A stretch of DNA of 39,052 bases from contig NW_014577696.1 in NCBI RefSeq assembly GCF_000485595.1, forward strand, positions 20,426-59,477, read 5' to 3'. The position numbers were made by a program, and so were the translations under genes. Under the pieces are notes generated by a model. The model had not been told where the DNA came from, made no database searches, and worked only from the letters and a program-made list of their open reading frames with translations. The DNA comes from Priapulus caudatus (lineage: Eukaryota; Priapulida; Priapulimorpha; Priapulimorphida; Priapulidae). This document shows, one piece after another, positions 10,976 to 21,994 of this stretch; the stretch's first letter is position 1; every line of letters starts with the position of its first letter.

Positions 10976-11498
10976 TCAAAGGTGCACATCGCTTCAATAC
11001 AATATTGTCATCAGCATCTCAGAGCTTACAGTAAGAAGTGAAGAAAGCTTAGGGAGCGAAGTGACCGCAGGCAATGTCCAACACGAATTGCGCAACAACA
11101 GGTTTTTAGGAAAACTACGATTGAACTGAGCGTTACAAATTGATTATGTATTGAATTTTTGAATTTGATCTTTAAACTACGATCACTAGTTTAGCACCTC
11201 TACACAGAAATGGAAACAGCCCTTAGTGACTGATGGATATCAATAAATTTTACTGATATGTCAATCAAGAAAAATTCCAAAGGATCCAAAACCAACATCG
11301 TGCTCCAAGATTCTATAATGCAATATCTATGTAGATAGCTGCACACTAACATTCAGTGTATGCAGCTTGAACTCTGTATAGAAAGTCTTTGTGCATAATG
11401 CCTGTTTCAGTTTTTTGTTCTGCATACAAATTGAATGCAGTGAAATCGAGCACATTCCTTTTAGGTATGTTGCTCCTATAAAACTGTGTAGCTATGGC

Positions 11499-11540
<42 letters not shown>

Positions 11541-12065
11541 AATAATAATAGCTAAACTGACTTTCAGTAGTAGTGTGTAATGCTAGATATCACATGGCAT
11601 TTAGCAATCATGAATGGTCTCTATTTTGACTCACAAATAACGGGTATTGAAAGCCACTATATAATGGGGTTGCTCACAAATGTATTAGTGCGTGCAGGGT
11701 AAAACATTCAGGGTAAGACATGTGAAGCACTATATACGAATTGAATATTATAGCAATCATGTATAAATTAACTATAAAATACTGTATGCTATGGCGCCAA
11801 TACTGTATCAAAGTAAACGTAAATCTAAACCTTCAGAATTTATGTTGCATTTTTGTTCAGTCAATACGTCATTTGTGGTAGTTCTAGTTGCAGGAAATAT
11901 GACAACCTTGCTTTAGTTTAATTATTCCTTAGGTACTTGGCATTTAAAAATACTTTTAACCTATTATTTTTAGTTTGCACGCTGTTGTACCTACATTTAT
12001 TAAAACTAAATGACGTGAGAGATTAGCGTAGCAACTCACAGTGAGCTGGGTCGCCATTAGACTTG
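10976..12065. other. AT-rich intron-like sequence
   Basis: No exon found on either strand, including the missing spectrin exon expected after 12456-12570. Contains a CAA/TAA microsatellite. Confidence 0.5.
11498..11550. repeat. (CAA)n(TAA)n microsatellite
   Basis: Pure CAA trinucleotides pass into TAA trinucleotides at the right end. Confidence 0.97.
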
Positions 12066-12300
12066 TAACATGTCTCTATATATAGACTATCTAGTAGCAA
12101 GGTATAGAGATAGGGTACCAGTCTATGCCGCCAGCAATATCGTTACAGCCGAATTTTAAGGAATGTCTAACAACGCACCGACATAAGTTTCGTGAAACAC
12201 TTTAACGAGGGACGTTTAGGACATCGTTAGGCTCTCGTACAAGAATTCTAAGGATATCCTTAAGATGGTGTTTTTACGATAGCTTCGTGAAACGGGCCCC
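12066..12300. repeat. Possible interspersed element with TTCGTGAAACGGGCCC end
   Basis: The stretch ends GATAGCTTCGTGAAACGGGCC and contains the internal palindrome GTTTCGTGAAAC. GGGCCCGTTTCACGAAG-type termini are, to my memory, frequent ends of small non-autonomous repeats in invertebrate genomes. I see no clear matching inverted repeat at the other end, so the class is unknown. It is duplicated at 12846-13080 by the assembly overlap. Confidence 0.35.
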
Positions 12301-12455
12301 TGACTACCTGAATCTGAATGTCTGTGGGTGCAAATGAATTAAGCTGTTCATATGCTTATTGCCCTGTGTACAACAAGCTAATGTTGGCAAGATAGCACGG
12401 ACACATAATACAAGATGGGTGTGGCATAATACACTGTAATAGCAAAATGCCTTAC

Positions 12456-12570
12456 ATTTCACTTTCTGCTCTGGTCCTCTCATTTTACTAGCATCCTGAC
12501 CAGTGTTGTGCAGGCTCCTGTGTACCCATTTCAGAAAAGACTCGGCTGTTCTCCTAGCGAGCGTGCATGC
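12456..12570 (-). CDS. trio: Trio/Kalirin RhoGEF, spectrin-repeat exon (e7, clean copy)
   Basis: Exon of 115 bases entered in phase 0 after TTCGCTTCAG and left in phase 1 before GTAAGG. It encodes ACTLARRTAESFLKWVHRSL, then a variable loop, then MRGPEQKVK. Human Trio has ACTLARRNAEVFLKYIHRN and TRGPEQQVK. The loop between them is shorter and different. The next expected segment, about 80 residues (the spectrin helices that in human contain the VVFE motif), was not found. The phase-1 exit also cannot join the phase-0 exon 32288-32482, which independently shows that an exon is missing. A second copy lies at 13237-13354 across the N gap. Confidence 0.93.
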
Positions 12571-12835
12571 CTGAAGCGAAAAAAAGCAAATACTCACATC
12601 CTTGCTTGAGGCTACATAAGTACTCACAATAATTGAAGAACATCAAGCTAAATTACAGAGCTAAATACACATGCACAGACAAGAACAATGAGAATTCGAG
12701 TGAACAAACTTTACATATATATGGTTAGTGTAATCGTGTTTCACCTTTCACTTAGCTGTCAAGAATGCCGATTTGTTATACAATTGTTTATTTAGCAATT
12801 TTCTAAGGAAAGTCAAGCATACAAAGAGCCTGAAA

Positions 12836-12845
12836 NNNNNNNNNN
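12836..12845. other. Assembly gap (10 N)
   Basis: Ten N between two direct copies of a 770-base block. A fixed small N run is typical of contigs placed side by side whose overlap was not merged. Confidence 0.97.
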
Positions 12846-13236
12846 ATGTCTCATATATTAGACTATATAGTAGCAACGGTATAAGATAGAGGTACCAGTC
12901 TATCCGCCGGCAACATCGTTACAGCGAATTTAAGGACGCTGTCTAACAACGCACCGATAAGGTTCGTGAAACACTTTAACGAGCGGACGTTGTAGGACAG
13001 CGTTAGGCTCTCGCTACAAGAATTCTAAGGATATCCTTAAGATGGTGTTTTTACGAGTAGCTTCGTGAAACGGGCCCCGTGACTACCTGAATCTGCAATG
13101 TCTGTGGGTGCAAATGAATATAGCTGTTCATAGTGCTTATTGCCCTGTGTACAACAAGCATGGTTGGCAAGATAGCACGGACACATAATACAAGATGCGG
13201 TGTGGCATAATACACTGTAATAGCAAAATGCCTTAC

Positions 13237-13354
13237 ATTTCACTTTCTGCTCTTGGTCCTCTCATTTTACTAGCATCCTGACCAGTTGTTGTGCAGGCTC
13301 CTGTGTACCCATTTTCAGAAAAGACTCGGCTGTTCTCCTAGCGAGCGTGCATGC
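13237..13354 (-). pseudogene. Second copy of trio exon e7 (contig-overlap duplicate)
   Basis: Copy of exon 12456-12570 with three single-base insertions (118 instead of 115 bases), which break the frame after the ACTLARR start. Splice-site bases at both ends are unchanged. The surrounding 770 bases (12846-13615) match 12066-12835 almost base for base, with differences that are nearly all single-base indels. The two blocks touch a run of ten N. This is best explained as the same DNA at the end of one contig and the start of the next. Confidence 0.85.
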
Positions 13355-13745
13355 CTGAAGCTAAAAAAAGCAAATACTCACATCCTTGCCTTGAGGCTAC
13401 ATAAGTACTCACAATAATGAAGAACATCAAGCTAAATTACAGAGCAAATACACATGCACAGACAAGAACAATGAGAATTCGAGTGAACAACTTTACATAT
13501 ATATGGTTAGTGTGATCGTGTTTACCTTTCACTTAGCTGTCAGAATGGCCGATTTGTTATACAATTGTTGTATTTAGGCAATTTTCTAAGGAAAGTCAAG
13601 CATACAAAGAGCCTGAAAGTGCACTACTAATTAAACCTCTAAAAAAATCCTAAAATGCTATTAAACCCTAACATACAAATCAGCATTTATTCAGAGAAAA
13701 AAATGCTTTCCATTCTAGTTATTTCCACAAAATTTTGATCACTAC

Positions 13746-13892
13746 CTTCAAAAATGCCTCTTTCTGTTCCTGGTGTTTGTTGATCAGCTGAGAAATGAGT
13801 GTGGCTTTATCCATTTGGCCAGTCTTGTCCGAACAGCACCAGTCTTCGTCTCGTTTGTATTCACGTTCAAGAGACTCCAAAACAGAGTAAAC
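13746..13892 (-). CDS. trio: Trio/Kalirin RhoGEF, spectrin-repeat exon (e6, clean copy)
   Basis: Exon of 49 codons in phase 0 at both ends; acceptor ATCATTGCAG, donor GTAGTG. It reads VYSVLESLEREYKRDEDW, then LISQLINKHQEQKEAFLK. Human Trio has CSVLESLEQEYRRDEDW and ISKHLEQKEAFLK, an unmistakable match. It continues exon 34591-34782 (...KTAEQ) and runs in frame into 12456-12570 (ACTLARR). Here it sits some 14 kb past the PH1 exon in transcription order, which cannot give a colinear Trio protein. An inverted, noisy copy is at about 26363-26558 on the plus strand. Confidence 0.94.
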
Positions 13893-14403
13893 CTGCAATG
13901 ATGCAAGGAAACCCATAAATAAACAAACAAGATAACAAGAATAACTAGACAGAGTGCACTCACGAAGAGTGCATACCTCCGCCAGCAACATGCTTGCTGC
14001 CTCGCTGGCTCGTGGGTGAGTGATATCGATCGGATCGCCGCGCTGATATCGATCGCTGCGAACACACGAACCCACGAACCACAAGAGCCGAAAAACATAA
14101 CCTCCTCCAACTCCGTTGGGCGGAGGTAATGATCAATGCCGCAGTGTGATCTTGCTCATCTCAGGGCTACTGCTTCACCACTACTCGTGACCTTACTGGC
14201 ATTGCTATTGACAATCATACTGCTGTGGCTGCTGCTGCCGCTGCTGCTGCTGCTCCCAGTCATAGTGCTAGTATTGCTGCCAAAACCACGTGTTGTTACT
14301 GCGCACATACTGCATGACTGTGTATGGCGCACACGTGAGTGGAGCTGTCGATTACAGGTCCATCTAGAGCACATTTAAGAACATCTCGGTGTGTTTCATC
14401 CAT
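13893..14403. other. Trio intron sequence upstream of e6
   Basis: Contains two copies of TGATATCGATCG at 14021-14032 and 14043-14054, and a GCTGCTGCTGC run near 14229-14252. No exon seen. Confidence 0.5.
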
Positions 14404-14407
14404 AGAA

Positions 14408-14431
14408 ATATATATATATATATATATATAT
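14408..14431. repeat. (TA)n microsatellite
   Basis: Uninterrupted AT dinucleotides. Confidence 0.95.
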
Positions 14432-14513
14432 TATAGTAACTGAGTGTTTACTCTATATTGAGTATGGCTTTTACATACTTATAATACTTTTGTGTTATGG
14501 AAGTATTATAATA

Positions 14514-15638
14514 GTAATATAACATTAGAATTTTGACGACATTCATGCGCACGTTGGTACTGTTTCCTTTCTGTGACGCGTGCAGTAGCGAATCGTGACC
14601 TACGTATTACCGTAACCCTAGTGTGTATCGTGTTACATCTCTAGATAGCTAGTCACCTCCGTGTTATGACAGGCAGAGGGTCGGTAGCCTTACCAGGTGT
14701 AATAAACTCATTTCTCACTGACGATGAAGCCAAAATTGGCCGTGAAGCTGCCTTGGCTTAAAAAAGTCACACCAGCAATGGTCACACTTATCTCAGCCCT
14801 CACAGTCAGCCATGCTGGTCTGCTAGCCCCCGACCTCGCCCTCCCCCTCCCCGCCGGACCGTATAGCTTCGTGTTAGCGACGTCTGCGTCACCTGTTCGG
14901 CGGGTCTTGTAGAAGGTTCATCGGGAGGCGTTCGGGGAGGGGGTTGGTTACGGTGTGTGTAACGGAGGCTCGGGAAGGGTGGACGACCGCCCGGTCCATC
15001 GGTTGCTCGTCTCTGCCAAGCTCGTGTGGCGCCTCGTCGGCACGCACCTATCAGCTTGCTGGCCAACATGTCGTGAGCACCGACTCACAGCAACGCCTGT
15101 CTGCACGGCGTCCAGGGTTCGTAGTGGTCGCCGCTCTTCAACATCAGCCTCTGCGTCCTCTGCTGGATCTGCATCCGCGCCTCAGGCCCCGTCGTGTCCC
15201 TTGTCTTATGCAGTGTTTGTTCTCGCAGGACGGTGGAGGAAGCCGATCTGGCTTACTGCATGGCTTCGCGGACACGTCACTCCGCGCTCCGACTGCTGGT
15301 GTCTCCTCCTCTTCGACGCCACAGACGCCGGCTAGGGTTCCTGTCCGTCCAAGCGAATGCTATGTGTAGAACGGGGCCATTCCTGGTGGCCTTATATTCT
15401 GGGTGTGGTACCGCCACCACCCCTACCGCTTCGACTAACGTCACTCGCTTTAGTAATGGGCCCCCACGACGCTCACTAACGAAGAGTTCCCAGGGTAAGA
15501 TAACTGGAGCATGTACCTACGACGATTTCCTTTCAGCATTTCAATGCCATGCCCGTTTTTTGAATAGTAGGATACGGTGGGGCCCCTTATTTCTAATTCA
15601 AATCTTCTGCATTAGTGAGAGCACTCCGTTCCCAGTCC
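14514..15638. repeat. Noisy duplicate of the e5 exon and flanks
   Basis: Begins GTAATATAACATTAGAATTT as at 34252 and continues through the intron, exon e5 and upstream intron to a point matching about 35041. The copy is far longer than its partner because of inserted bases. Similarity stops near 15640, where sequence becomes unrelated. Confidence 0.8.
14893..15221 (-). pseudogene. Noisy second copy of trio exon e5
   Basis: Along its length it matches 34591-34782 but is swollen from 192 to roughly 330 bases by scattered extra bases. Shared landmarks on the plus strand include CTGTTCGGCG, CTCGTCGGCACGCACC, GAGCACCGACTCA and TGCGTCCTCTGCTGGATCTG. The frame is broken many times. The flanking intron is matched and damaged too (14514-15638 versus 34252-35041), so decay is not exon-specific. 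This looks like raw long-read sequence left in an assembly, not an evolving pseudogene. Boundaries are approximate. Confidence 0.8.
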
Positions 15639-15639
15639 C

Positions 15640-17740
15640 ACGGGGCGGGGCCGTGTCGTCAAACTAGCACATGAAACACATCAAGGAATAAAACATCCAC
15701 TTGCGCGATGCCACGTGTCCGTGTTTCGTGTGCTATGCCGGTTGAAGGTGCAAGCGCCTGTGCCTTGTATGTGTGCTGTGGACTAATATTACTTGTGATG
15801 TGTGTGTGCCGTGCGCGTAGGAGTGAGCATGATGTGCTGCGCGCTAATGGTCCAAGTGCGCGTGTGATGTATGTGTGTATGTTTCGCTATGAAAGTTGCC
15901 AGTTTTCTCTGTGTCTAGCCTAAAATATAATTCTATTATTGCGAGATTTAACACAGCATAAAGTCTCACGTATAAAACGGACGATGGTGTATTAATAAAA
16001 TACTAGTTTTCATATATGTGTTATAGTGGCGCCGAATGGAAAACACCTGCAGTGTACATAATTATACGCCCATTAGATGTCAATAAAACTATAACGACAA
16101 TCTCTACATTTCTAGCTCCCCGTGTCCCTGCAGCCCCCCCAAATCCATTCCCCTTCACACACGCCATCTACCGTGCGCGTGCAAACATGTTTAAAGCAGC
16201 TGTCAACTCATTTCCACGCTTACCCACATCACTACCCATAACGCATGCATGCGTGCATAAATGGCTCGCGCGCACGCACCAACACTGCGCACGCGCCCAT
16301 ACGCACGCACGCACACACGCTCGCTTGTTTCTCGCCGGCATATTCCGAATCCTCACATTACACCCACACCTACATTCATCGATAACCGTACTTGGCGGCT
16401 TTTCTGGCTTCCTCATTCGAGACACTCATTCATCAGAGAGACATATACAAGATTGCGCATGGCACAGCTTTGCTGTTGATCCTGAAGCTGACACAGCGGA
16501 GGAAAACGCCGCAGTTCCGCGGATTATGCCCACTGCGACCGCGGGGGATGTTCAAGGTATGAAAGCGCTCGTCCGCCAGTGGAGACGTAGCTCAGTTATA
16601 CCGTAAAACTCAGTCGTACTCATAGTCCGTTACAATTCTACATTAACCTCTCACTTTTCACGCTTGCAGCTCTCAGTACTCGTTATAACTGATCGATCAG
16701 ACGGTTGGTTTTTATTATCAGCAGATACGAGCAGCGGAGGCTCCATTACTATTTAATTGAGTCTGCCAACGAGCGTGTGTCTATCATACTATATCAGCCG
16801 AACCTTGTTAGTATGCTTGCAGTGAGAAGGTCCAATAGAGATAACTTAGATGATCCGACTGTAACAGTAGATGAGATATTCCGGCCATCCGCCCCCCCCC
16901 CCCCTAACCAGCTCTGTTCTGCTAGCCATCTTATGACAAATACGAGGCATAGTACGCGATCATATACCGCCTCTTCCTTGACTACTAGTTGTCATTAGGA
17001 AGAATATCTTCCGATCGGCCCAAATTATTGATATCGTATGTGTTGCTGCCGCATCATAGCGAGTTTAGGAGCGCTATTCATGAACGGCAAGCAGGTACAT
17101 TTGAGCGTAAAGCCGGATACGAAGTTTGACCTCGCAAAATGTTTGTCTAGGAAGAATCTTCTTATGCACAAATCAGTCAGTGTCATAGGCAAGAGCGTAT
17201 GTCGTATTTGTCATAGATGCAAGCAGAACATGTTGCCCCAACACACGGCTCGTGCAGCTTTGGAGTTAATCCTGACCCAGATGTACTACTGCGGTCTGTA
17301 CAAGGCCTAGCCATTAAAGTCTCATACGCCTCACCGTCTGCCGTCTGGTCACATTTTCCTCGAATAATATACGATTTGTGCGGGCGATATTACCGGGCGG
17401 TCTGAGCGGCGTTTATATGGTTCGTACAAAGCGCGATTCTTTTCAATAGTTGCTGCGAGTAGCGCCTATATCTTTTATTGCACTCTCACACTTGGCCACA
17501 CGAAGAAGCCATATTGGTTCTGAAATTCGCGTTTCGTTGTCGTTTTGAAAGTAATATAGTTGGAAAGCAATAGCGCGGTATATGTGGAGTGCGGAGAGAT
17601 GCATTGACGCGTGGCATGGATACCCGGCTGTCGTAAGGATTCAGGATAGAATGCGCGCGCGCAAATAGTTTGGCGATGTCAGTACAGGCGAAACTCTTCA
17701 TTGAGGTGTCAGTCAGCTGTTGCTTCGGTGATGCGAAAAA
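15640..17740. other. No supported gene; possible noisy sequence
   Basis: Short plus-strand frames exist (around 16410-16557 with a donor-like CAAG/GTATGA, and 17038-17310), but I recognise no family. Codon content is not convincing and the surrounding sequence shows extra-base noise. CACG repeats occur near 16260-16325, and ten C in a row near 16891-16902. Confidence 0.4.
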
Positions 17741-18065
17741 CGGGTGTTGAATATGCGTGCGCCTTGTGTTGTGATGTGGTGTATTGTGCTGTGTGTGTGT
17801 TGTGTGCGTGTCGGCCGTTCTGTGGCACGGTGTGGGGTTGTGTGTCGTAGCGGCTGGGTTATGATGTGTCCCTCTAACCCTGCTCCACGTGTTGCTGTGC
17901 GCTGGCCGTGCGCAAGTGCTGCCGTGCCGTGCGTCGGCTGTGCCTGTCGTGGTGTGTGTGTGTGTGTGTGGTTGTTGTGTGTGTTACGTGTGGTGCTGCG
18001 GCATAGCATAATTGCGTGCGGGAGTGTACGTGCCTGCGTATGCACCCCGCCACGCAGCATTTCGT
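17741..18065. repeat. Irregular TG-rich repeat
   Basis: TGTGTGTTGTGTGCG-type sequence interrupted by many inserted bases, consistent with a TG microsatellite seen through error-rich reads. Confidence 0.75.
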
Positions 18066-18120
18066 AAAGATGTGAAGCAACGGTAAGGAAATGTGGTGAG
18101 CGTGTGGTTGCAGCCAATGC

Positions 18121-18356
18121 TCCGCCTTCTCCTATCCTCCCCCAGAGAGAGCAGGAGTAGGAGCCCGGCTCTCCTCCTCCCTCCCTTCGTGGTCGCCACG
18201 GAGAGATGTACAGATATGAGATGGTGATTGATTGGTATCGTGTGTACGGCGAGGGGAGGAGGGAGAGACGAGAGAAGAGAGGAGGAGAGGACGAGGAGAG
18301 CAGATGAGAGCAATAGAGAGAGAGAGGAGAAGAGAGAGACAGAGAGAGCAGACTCT
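18121..18356. repeat. GA-rich purine tract
   Basis: C/T-rich at first, then GAGAGAGGAGGAGAGG-type sequence from about 18245 to 18352 on the plus strand. Confidence 0.85.
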
Positions 18357-18609
18357 TTCATAAGCGCGTTCAGAGATTGAAACGAGCGCGCGCGCACACG
18401 CTGCGCGGCTGCGTTTTAGGCGATTCCCGATGGACTGCTTCCTGTGCACTCATTCCTGCCCTGAAAAATTAAACACAACTTCTGAAATCATGCTCCGTCC
18501 CCATGATCCCAAAATGCCAGCTCGCGGCAGGCTTTTTTCCCCCACACTACTCGCACGCGGATATTAATATTTTTTAGTAGTTGCTTGGTGGCGTTAATGC
18601 TGAAATCTT

Positions 18610-18935
18610 ATCCTTCCTTTGTGTGCTGCAGCGTGGGGCTGTTTGTGTGTGCCGTGGCGTGCGTGCGTGCGTGGCGTCGTGCTGCGTGGCTTAATGGATT
18701 TCGTGTGCCCGGTGCGTATGTCGGCGCGCAGCCGCTGCCACGACGCCAACCCGGCGAAATGCGGTGTGTTGTGTGTGTGCTGTGTGTGTTGTTGGTGGTT
18801 GGTGTGCTGTGTGTGGCGTCGTGTGTGCGTGATTGTGCGTGTGCTGTGCTTGCGGCGTGTCTGTCGTGTGTGTTGTGGTGAGGTGTGTGTGGTCGTGTGT
18901 GTGTGTCGTTGTGCGCGTGCTGTCTGGCATACAGA
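18610..18935. repeat. Irregular TG-rich repeat
   Basis: Same character as 17741-18065: GTGTGTGTTGTTGG runs with scattered insertions. Cys/Val-rich frames are artefacts. Confidence 0.75.
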
Positions 18936-19249
18936 CGAGATGTGGATATATCGGGGAGCTGAGAAAAGTGGTCACACACGCAGCCGGCGCGACATTTTCA
19001 CGCCCACATTGGCGTGCTGCACGTGCCAGCTGAACATGCGCTTGTGGTGACAACAGGATTTTCAGGAGGCAGGGCGGACAGAGATGTTAGAGATTGCATC
19101 TTCATGGTTGTCGCCGAGCCTCTCGGAATGTGTAACTCGTGAGGGGTTCGGTCACGCTGTGGATCGCGGGCGGACGGTCTTACTGTCAACACATGTCAGC
19201 GGGCACACCGGTGTATAAACTCTGAACAGAAAGACATATCCCTAATCAG

Positions 19250-19780
19250 GTGATACATGCACGCCGCGGTGGGTACTTGAGCGCATCGCAGCTGTACCAA
19301 ACACGGCGTGTACACTCTACGCTTCACGCCGGGACACGCGTGGTCTGGGTGGCGCGGTTGCACTGCACGCACAGTACGACTACACGCACACACTCTATCA
19401 GAGCGACACATCGCACCACGCACGCACGCACGCACATCGGTACACACACCAGAGCACGCGGGAACAGCAGGCGCTCTCACGCACTGCTACTGCAGCAGTC
19501 ACACACGGACCGGGCGCGCACGCGGGTATGAGCGCGAAACAGCACACACCACGGTGATGTGTCGCATTGCCACACATACACGCCAATCAGGAGCGTACCG
19601 AGGGCGCAGCAGCGACGGCGCACACGGCGACGGGCACTACCACGCGTTACTGAGCAGCTGCAGCCCGCTCCACGGCGGGACGCTTGCGCAAGCAGTCAGC
19701 GACCACGCCAGCGGCATAGCACCTACACACTAAGCTACGGTAGTGCAGCGCGCACGCTTACTCGCGTTGCGCGTGAATCC
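19250..19780. repeat. CA/CG-rich low-complexity sequence
   Basis: CACGCACGCACGCAC near 19418-19432 and many ACAC fragments with interspersed bases. Thr/His/Arg-rich frames here are not supported as genes. Confidence 0.65.
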
Positions 19781-20134
19781 CGCTATCTCTGATGTCGCGT
19801 CTCACTCAACGATCCGAGATTAGCAGCATCATCCGACGAACGCGGCGGGGCGCCGAGCGTAGAACTTTTTCGGCTGTATCCGGCTCAGTCGGTTGGTATG
19901 GCTGCGTGTATGATGCTTTAGGGCGTCTCCGTCTGCCTTGTGTGAATGTGAAGCGTGTGTGGCGGAGAGGCGGGCGTGGGGTCGGTTTCGGGGACGAGGT
20001 AGCGAGCTATCTCGTCGGTGTGATACGTGTTATTATCGGCTCGTATGCCTTTCAAGTCTACCACTTCACGTTCAATTCCATCTGTGTCGCAAGCCATCCA
20101 CTTGCCACACGTAATTGTTACAGAGCGCTCATAC

Positions 20135-20225
20135 TAGTATATACTAGATATATATATATATTATATATTACTATATACTTTATATATATAATATATATCA
20201 TATATACACACCATATATATTATTA
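20135..20225. repeat. TA-rich microsatellite
   Basis: TATATATATTATATATTAC-type sequence. Confidence 0.9.
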
Positions 20226-20274
20226 CGATAAGTCCATCTTTATCTCATCCCCCTTACTTAATTCCTGATCTACC

Positions 20275-20485
20275 TATCCCTGACCATATCTAATCTATTC
20301 TATCTATGCTATCTATCTATCTAATTTGAGTCTATCTATTCTACTATCTTTATCTCATCTATGCTACTCTATCTACTCTATCTATCTATCTACCATCTAT
20401 TTCTCTCTCTCTCTTCTTTCTTTCCCCATCTCTCATTATAGTCTATTATTATCTATCTATCTATCTATCTAATCTATCTGTGCGG
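20275..20485. repeat. (TCTA)n degenerate microsatellite
   Basis: ATCTATCTATCTA blocks with a CTCTCTCT interruption near 20402. Irregularities look like sequencing noise. Confidence 0.88.
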
Positions 20486-20489
20486 GGTA

Positions 20490-21994
20490 GGGTGAGGGTA
20501 CGGTCCAATATGTATATAATACTACGCTAGGGGTATACTCTGATATTATAGTAGGTATTAGGCGCATAATAGTGATTATATGATCTATATATTCATATAT
20601 ATATTCATATACCAAAGTATAGTATATCATATAGCTCCAGCTCCAATCTCCAGCGCAGCCACACCGTCATGGTTCCGGAAGACCGAAGATCGTGTGCCGC
20701 AAGAGTAGATTTAGTAGCTGGGCTAGTTGTTTCAAGTTAGCGGGTGTATACATTCGGTTCTTGCTGGGCAAAAGCGGAATGGAGAATTCGTGTCGTTAGC
20801 GGTTTGTGAGTCGTGTATTCTGCCGGAATTGCCGTGGGTTGTAGTGGACGAGTCGAAAGCGAGTCGCACGATGCGTATAGTGCGAGAGGGAAGTGAAGAC
20901 GGTTGGGGTTTCACATTTTTGAACGCAGAGGTTGTTTGGCGCGTACCGCTAATACGTTATAGGGATTGGTTTTAGGTGGAGTGGGTCTTTGCGAAATAAG
21001 GTAGTAATTTGGATCGGAATGGCCAACTATTTCGTTTTGATTTCGAAGTCACAGGCGCTCCTCTTTCTCAACGTCCTTTATGGCCATGTTTCCTTACGTC
21101 ACAGTGAATTCAGTTGACAGATGAGGCTAGTACTGTAGAGCTTAATGAATCAGTTATCCCATGAATGTATGCGATTGAGGTGTGACTAAGTTTTATATTG
21201 GGTAATTATGTATGGCATGGGAACACGTCGTAGCTGAGAGGGCATGCAGATGATTCGCAGAAGTGATGGAAAGTGGCGCTTAGAGTATACCGAATAGAGC
21301 AGCGATATACAACGAGGAAGCATACGAATAGGCAGAACAAGCAGGATGAGGGGAGAGAGGGCTTAGAGATCGACAGGTTGGGAGGTCTTACCATTGAGAT
21401 CGATGATGAGAGATGGGTCGGAAGCTAGACGAGTGGGAGCTCTCAGATTATGTGGCACAGAGAGTATTCGGAGAGATTGTGAGAGCATAGACGAAGAGAT
21501 GATGAGTTCCAACACACTTAGGATTCATTGGATTGAACGAGTGGGCTGAGAGGAAATCGGTCGTAGTGGTTGATGACATTAGCTAACAGTTTAATCTCTT
21601 CGTGCCCTGATACAAAACGGAGTGATTCGATTAGCTAAATGTTTATACTGTACTGATAAACAAATACGGTGACTAAAACTTCCAGGCGAACCGCAATGCA
21701 GTTCTCTCGCGTTGGCCCAAAGTAAGCGCACGTCCAGGAATATATTTGCTTGCGAAAGAAATCGATTTTTCAAGCTAGCATGCCGGACTATCAGTTGATC
21801 GTGAACCGTCGGGATGGCGGTGTCCCGCTGATGGTGCACAGCAGAAGAGGCGACTTCTTGGAGTGCCCGGGTCCTAATTTGGATGAGCAGCGACGGAAAC
21901 TCTTGGTCCTGTACACCGATCCAGGTGCCTAATGGTAACAGTGATGAGGAAGACTAGCTTTACGCTCTCCTGGTCCAGAAAACTGGCACTTCAC
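20490..21994. other. No supported gene
   Basis: Holds an unrecognised small frame at 21780-21929 (listed separately) and other frames under 85 codons. No domain or RNA gene is recognised. Confidence 0.45.
21780..21929 (+). CDS. Unrecognised short candidate exon or ORF
   Basis: Frame MPDYQLIVNRRDGGVPLMVH, then SRRGDFLECPGPNLDEQRRK and LLVLYTDPGA. It is mixed-composition and protein-like, unlike the repeat-derived frames around it. An acceptor-like CAAGCTAG precedes it, and CCAG/GTGCCT near its end could be a donor. I recognise no family, and a chance frame of this size is quite possible. Confidence 0.2.

Larger units (their letters stand above)
12066..13615. repeat. Direct duplication around the N gap
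   Basis: 12066-12835 and 12846-13615 are the same sequence in the same orientation. The first ends exactly at the gap (AAAGAGCCTGAAA) and the second begins exactly at it (ATGTCTC). Differences are mostly one-base gains or losses in both exon and intron. The first copy keeps the exon open, the second does not. Confidence 0.9.

Noticed and set aside
14156-14378. Leu-rich and Ser-rich overlapping frames
   Set aside because: Derived from a GCTGCTGCTGC run in intron sequence.
16016-16606. 196-codon plus-strand frame ending at a donor-like site
   Set aside because: The middle part is a CACG repeat and the rest has no recognisable similarity.
17038-17310. Frame with SVCRICHRCKQN, suggestive of a RING-CH zinc finger
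   Set aside because: Only one CxxC-CxxC-like cluster, no spacing of a RING-CH domain, no supporting exon structure.
20727-20975. 82-codon frame with mixed composition
   Set aside because: No recognisable family and no splice sites of note; length is within chance.
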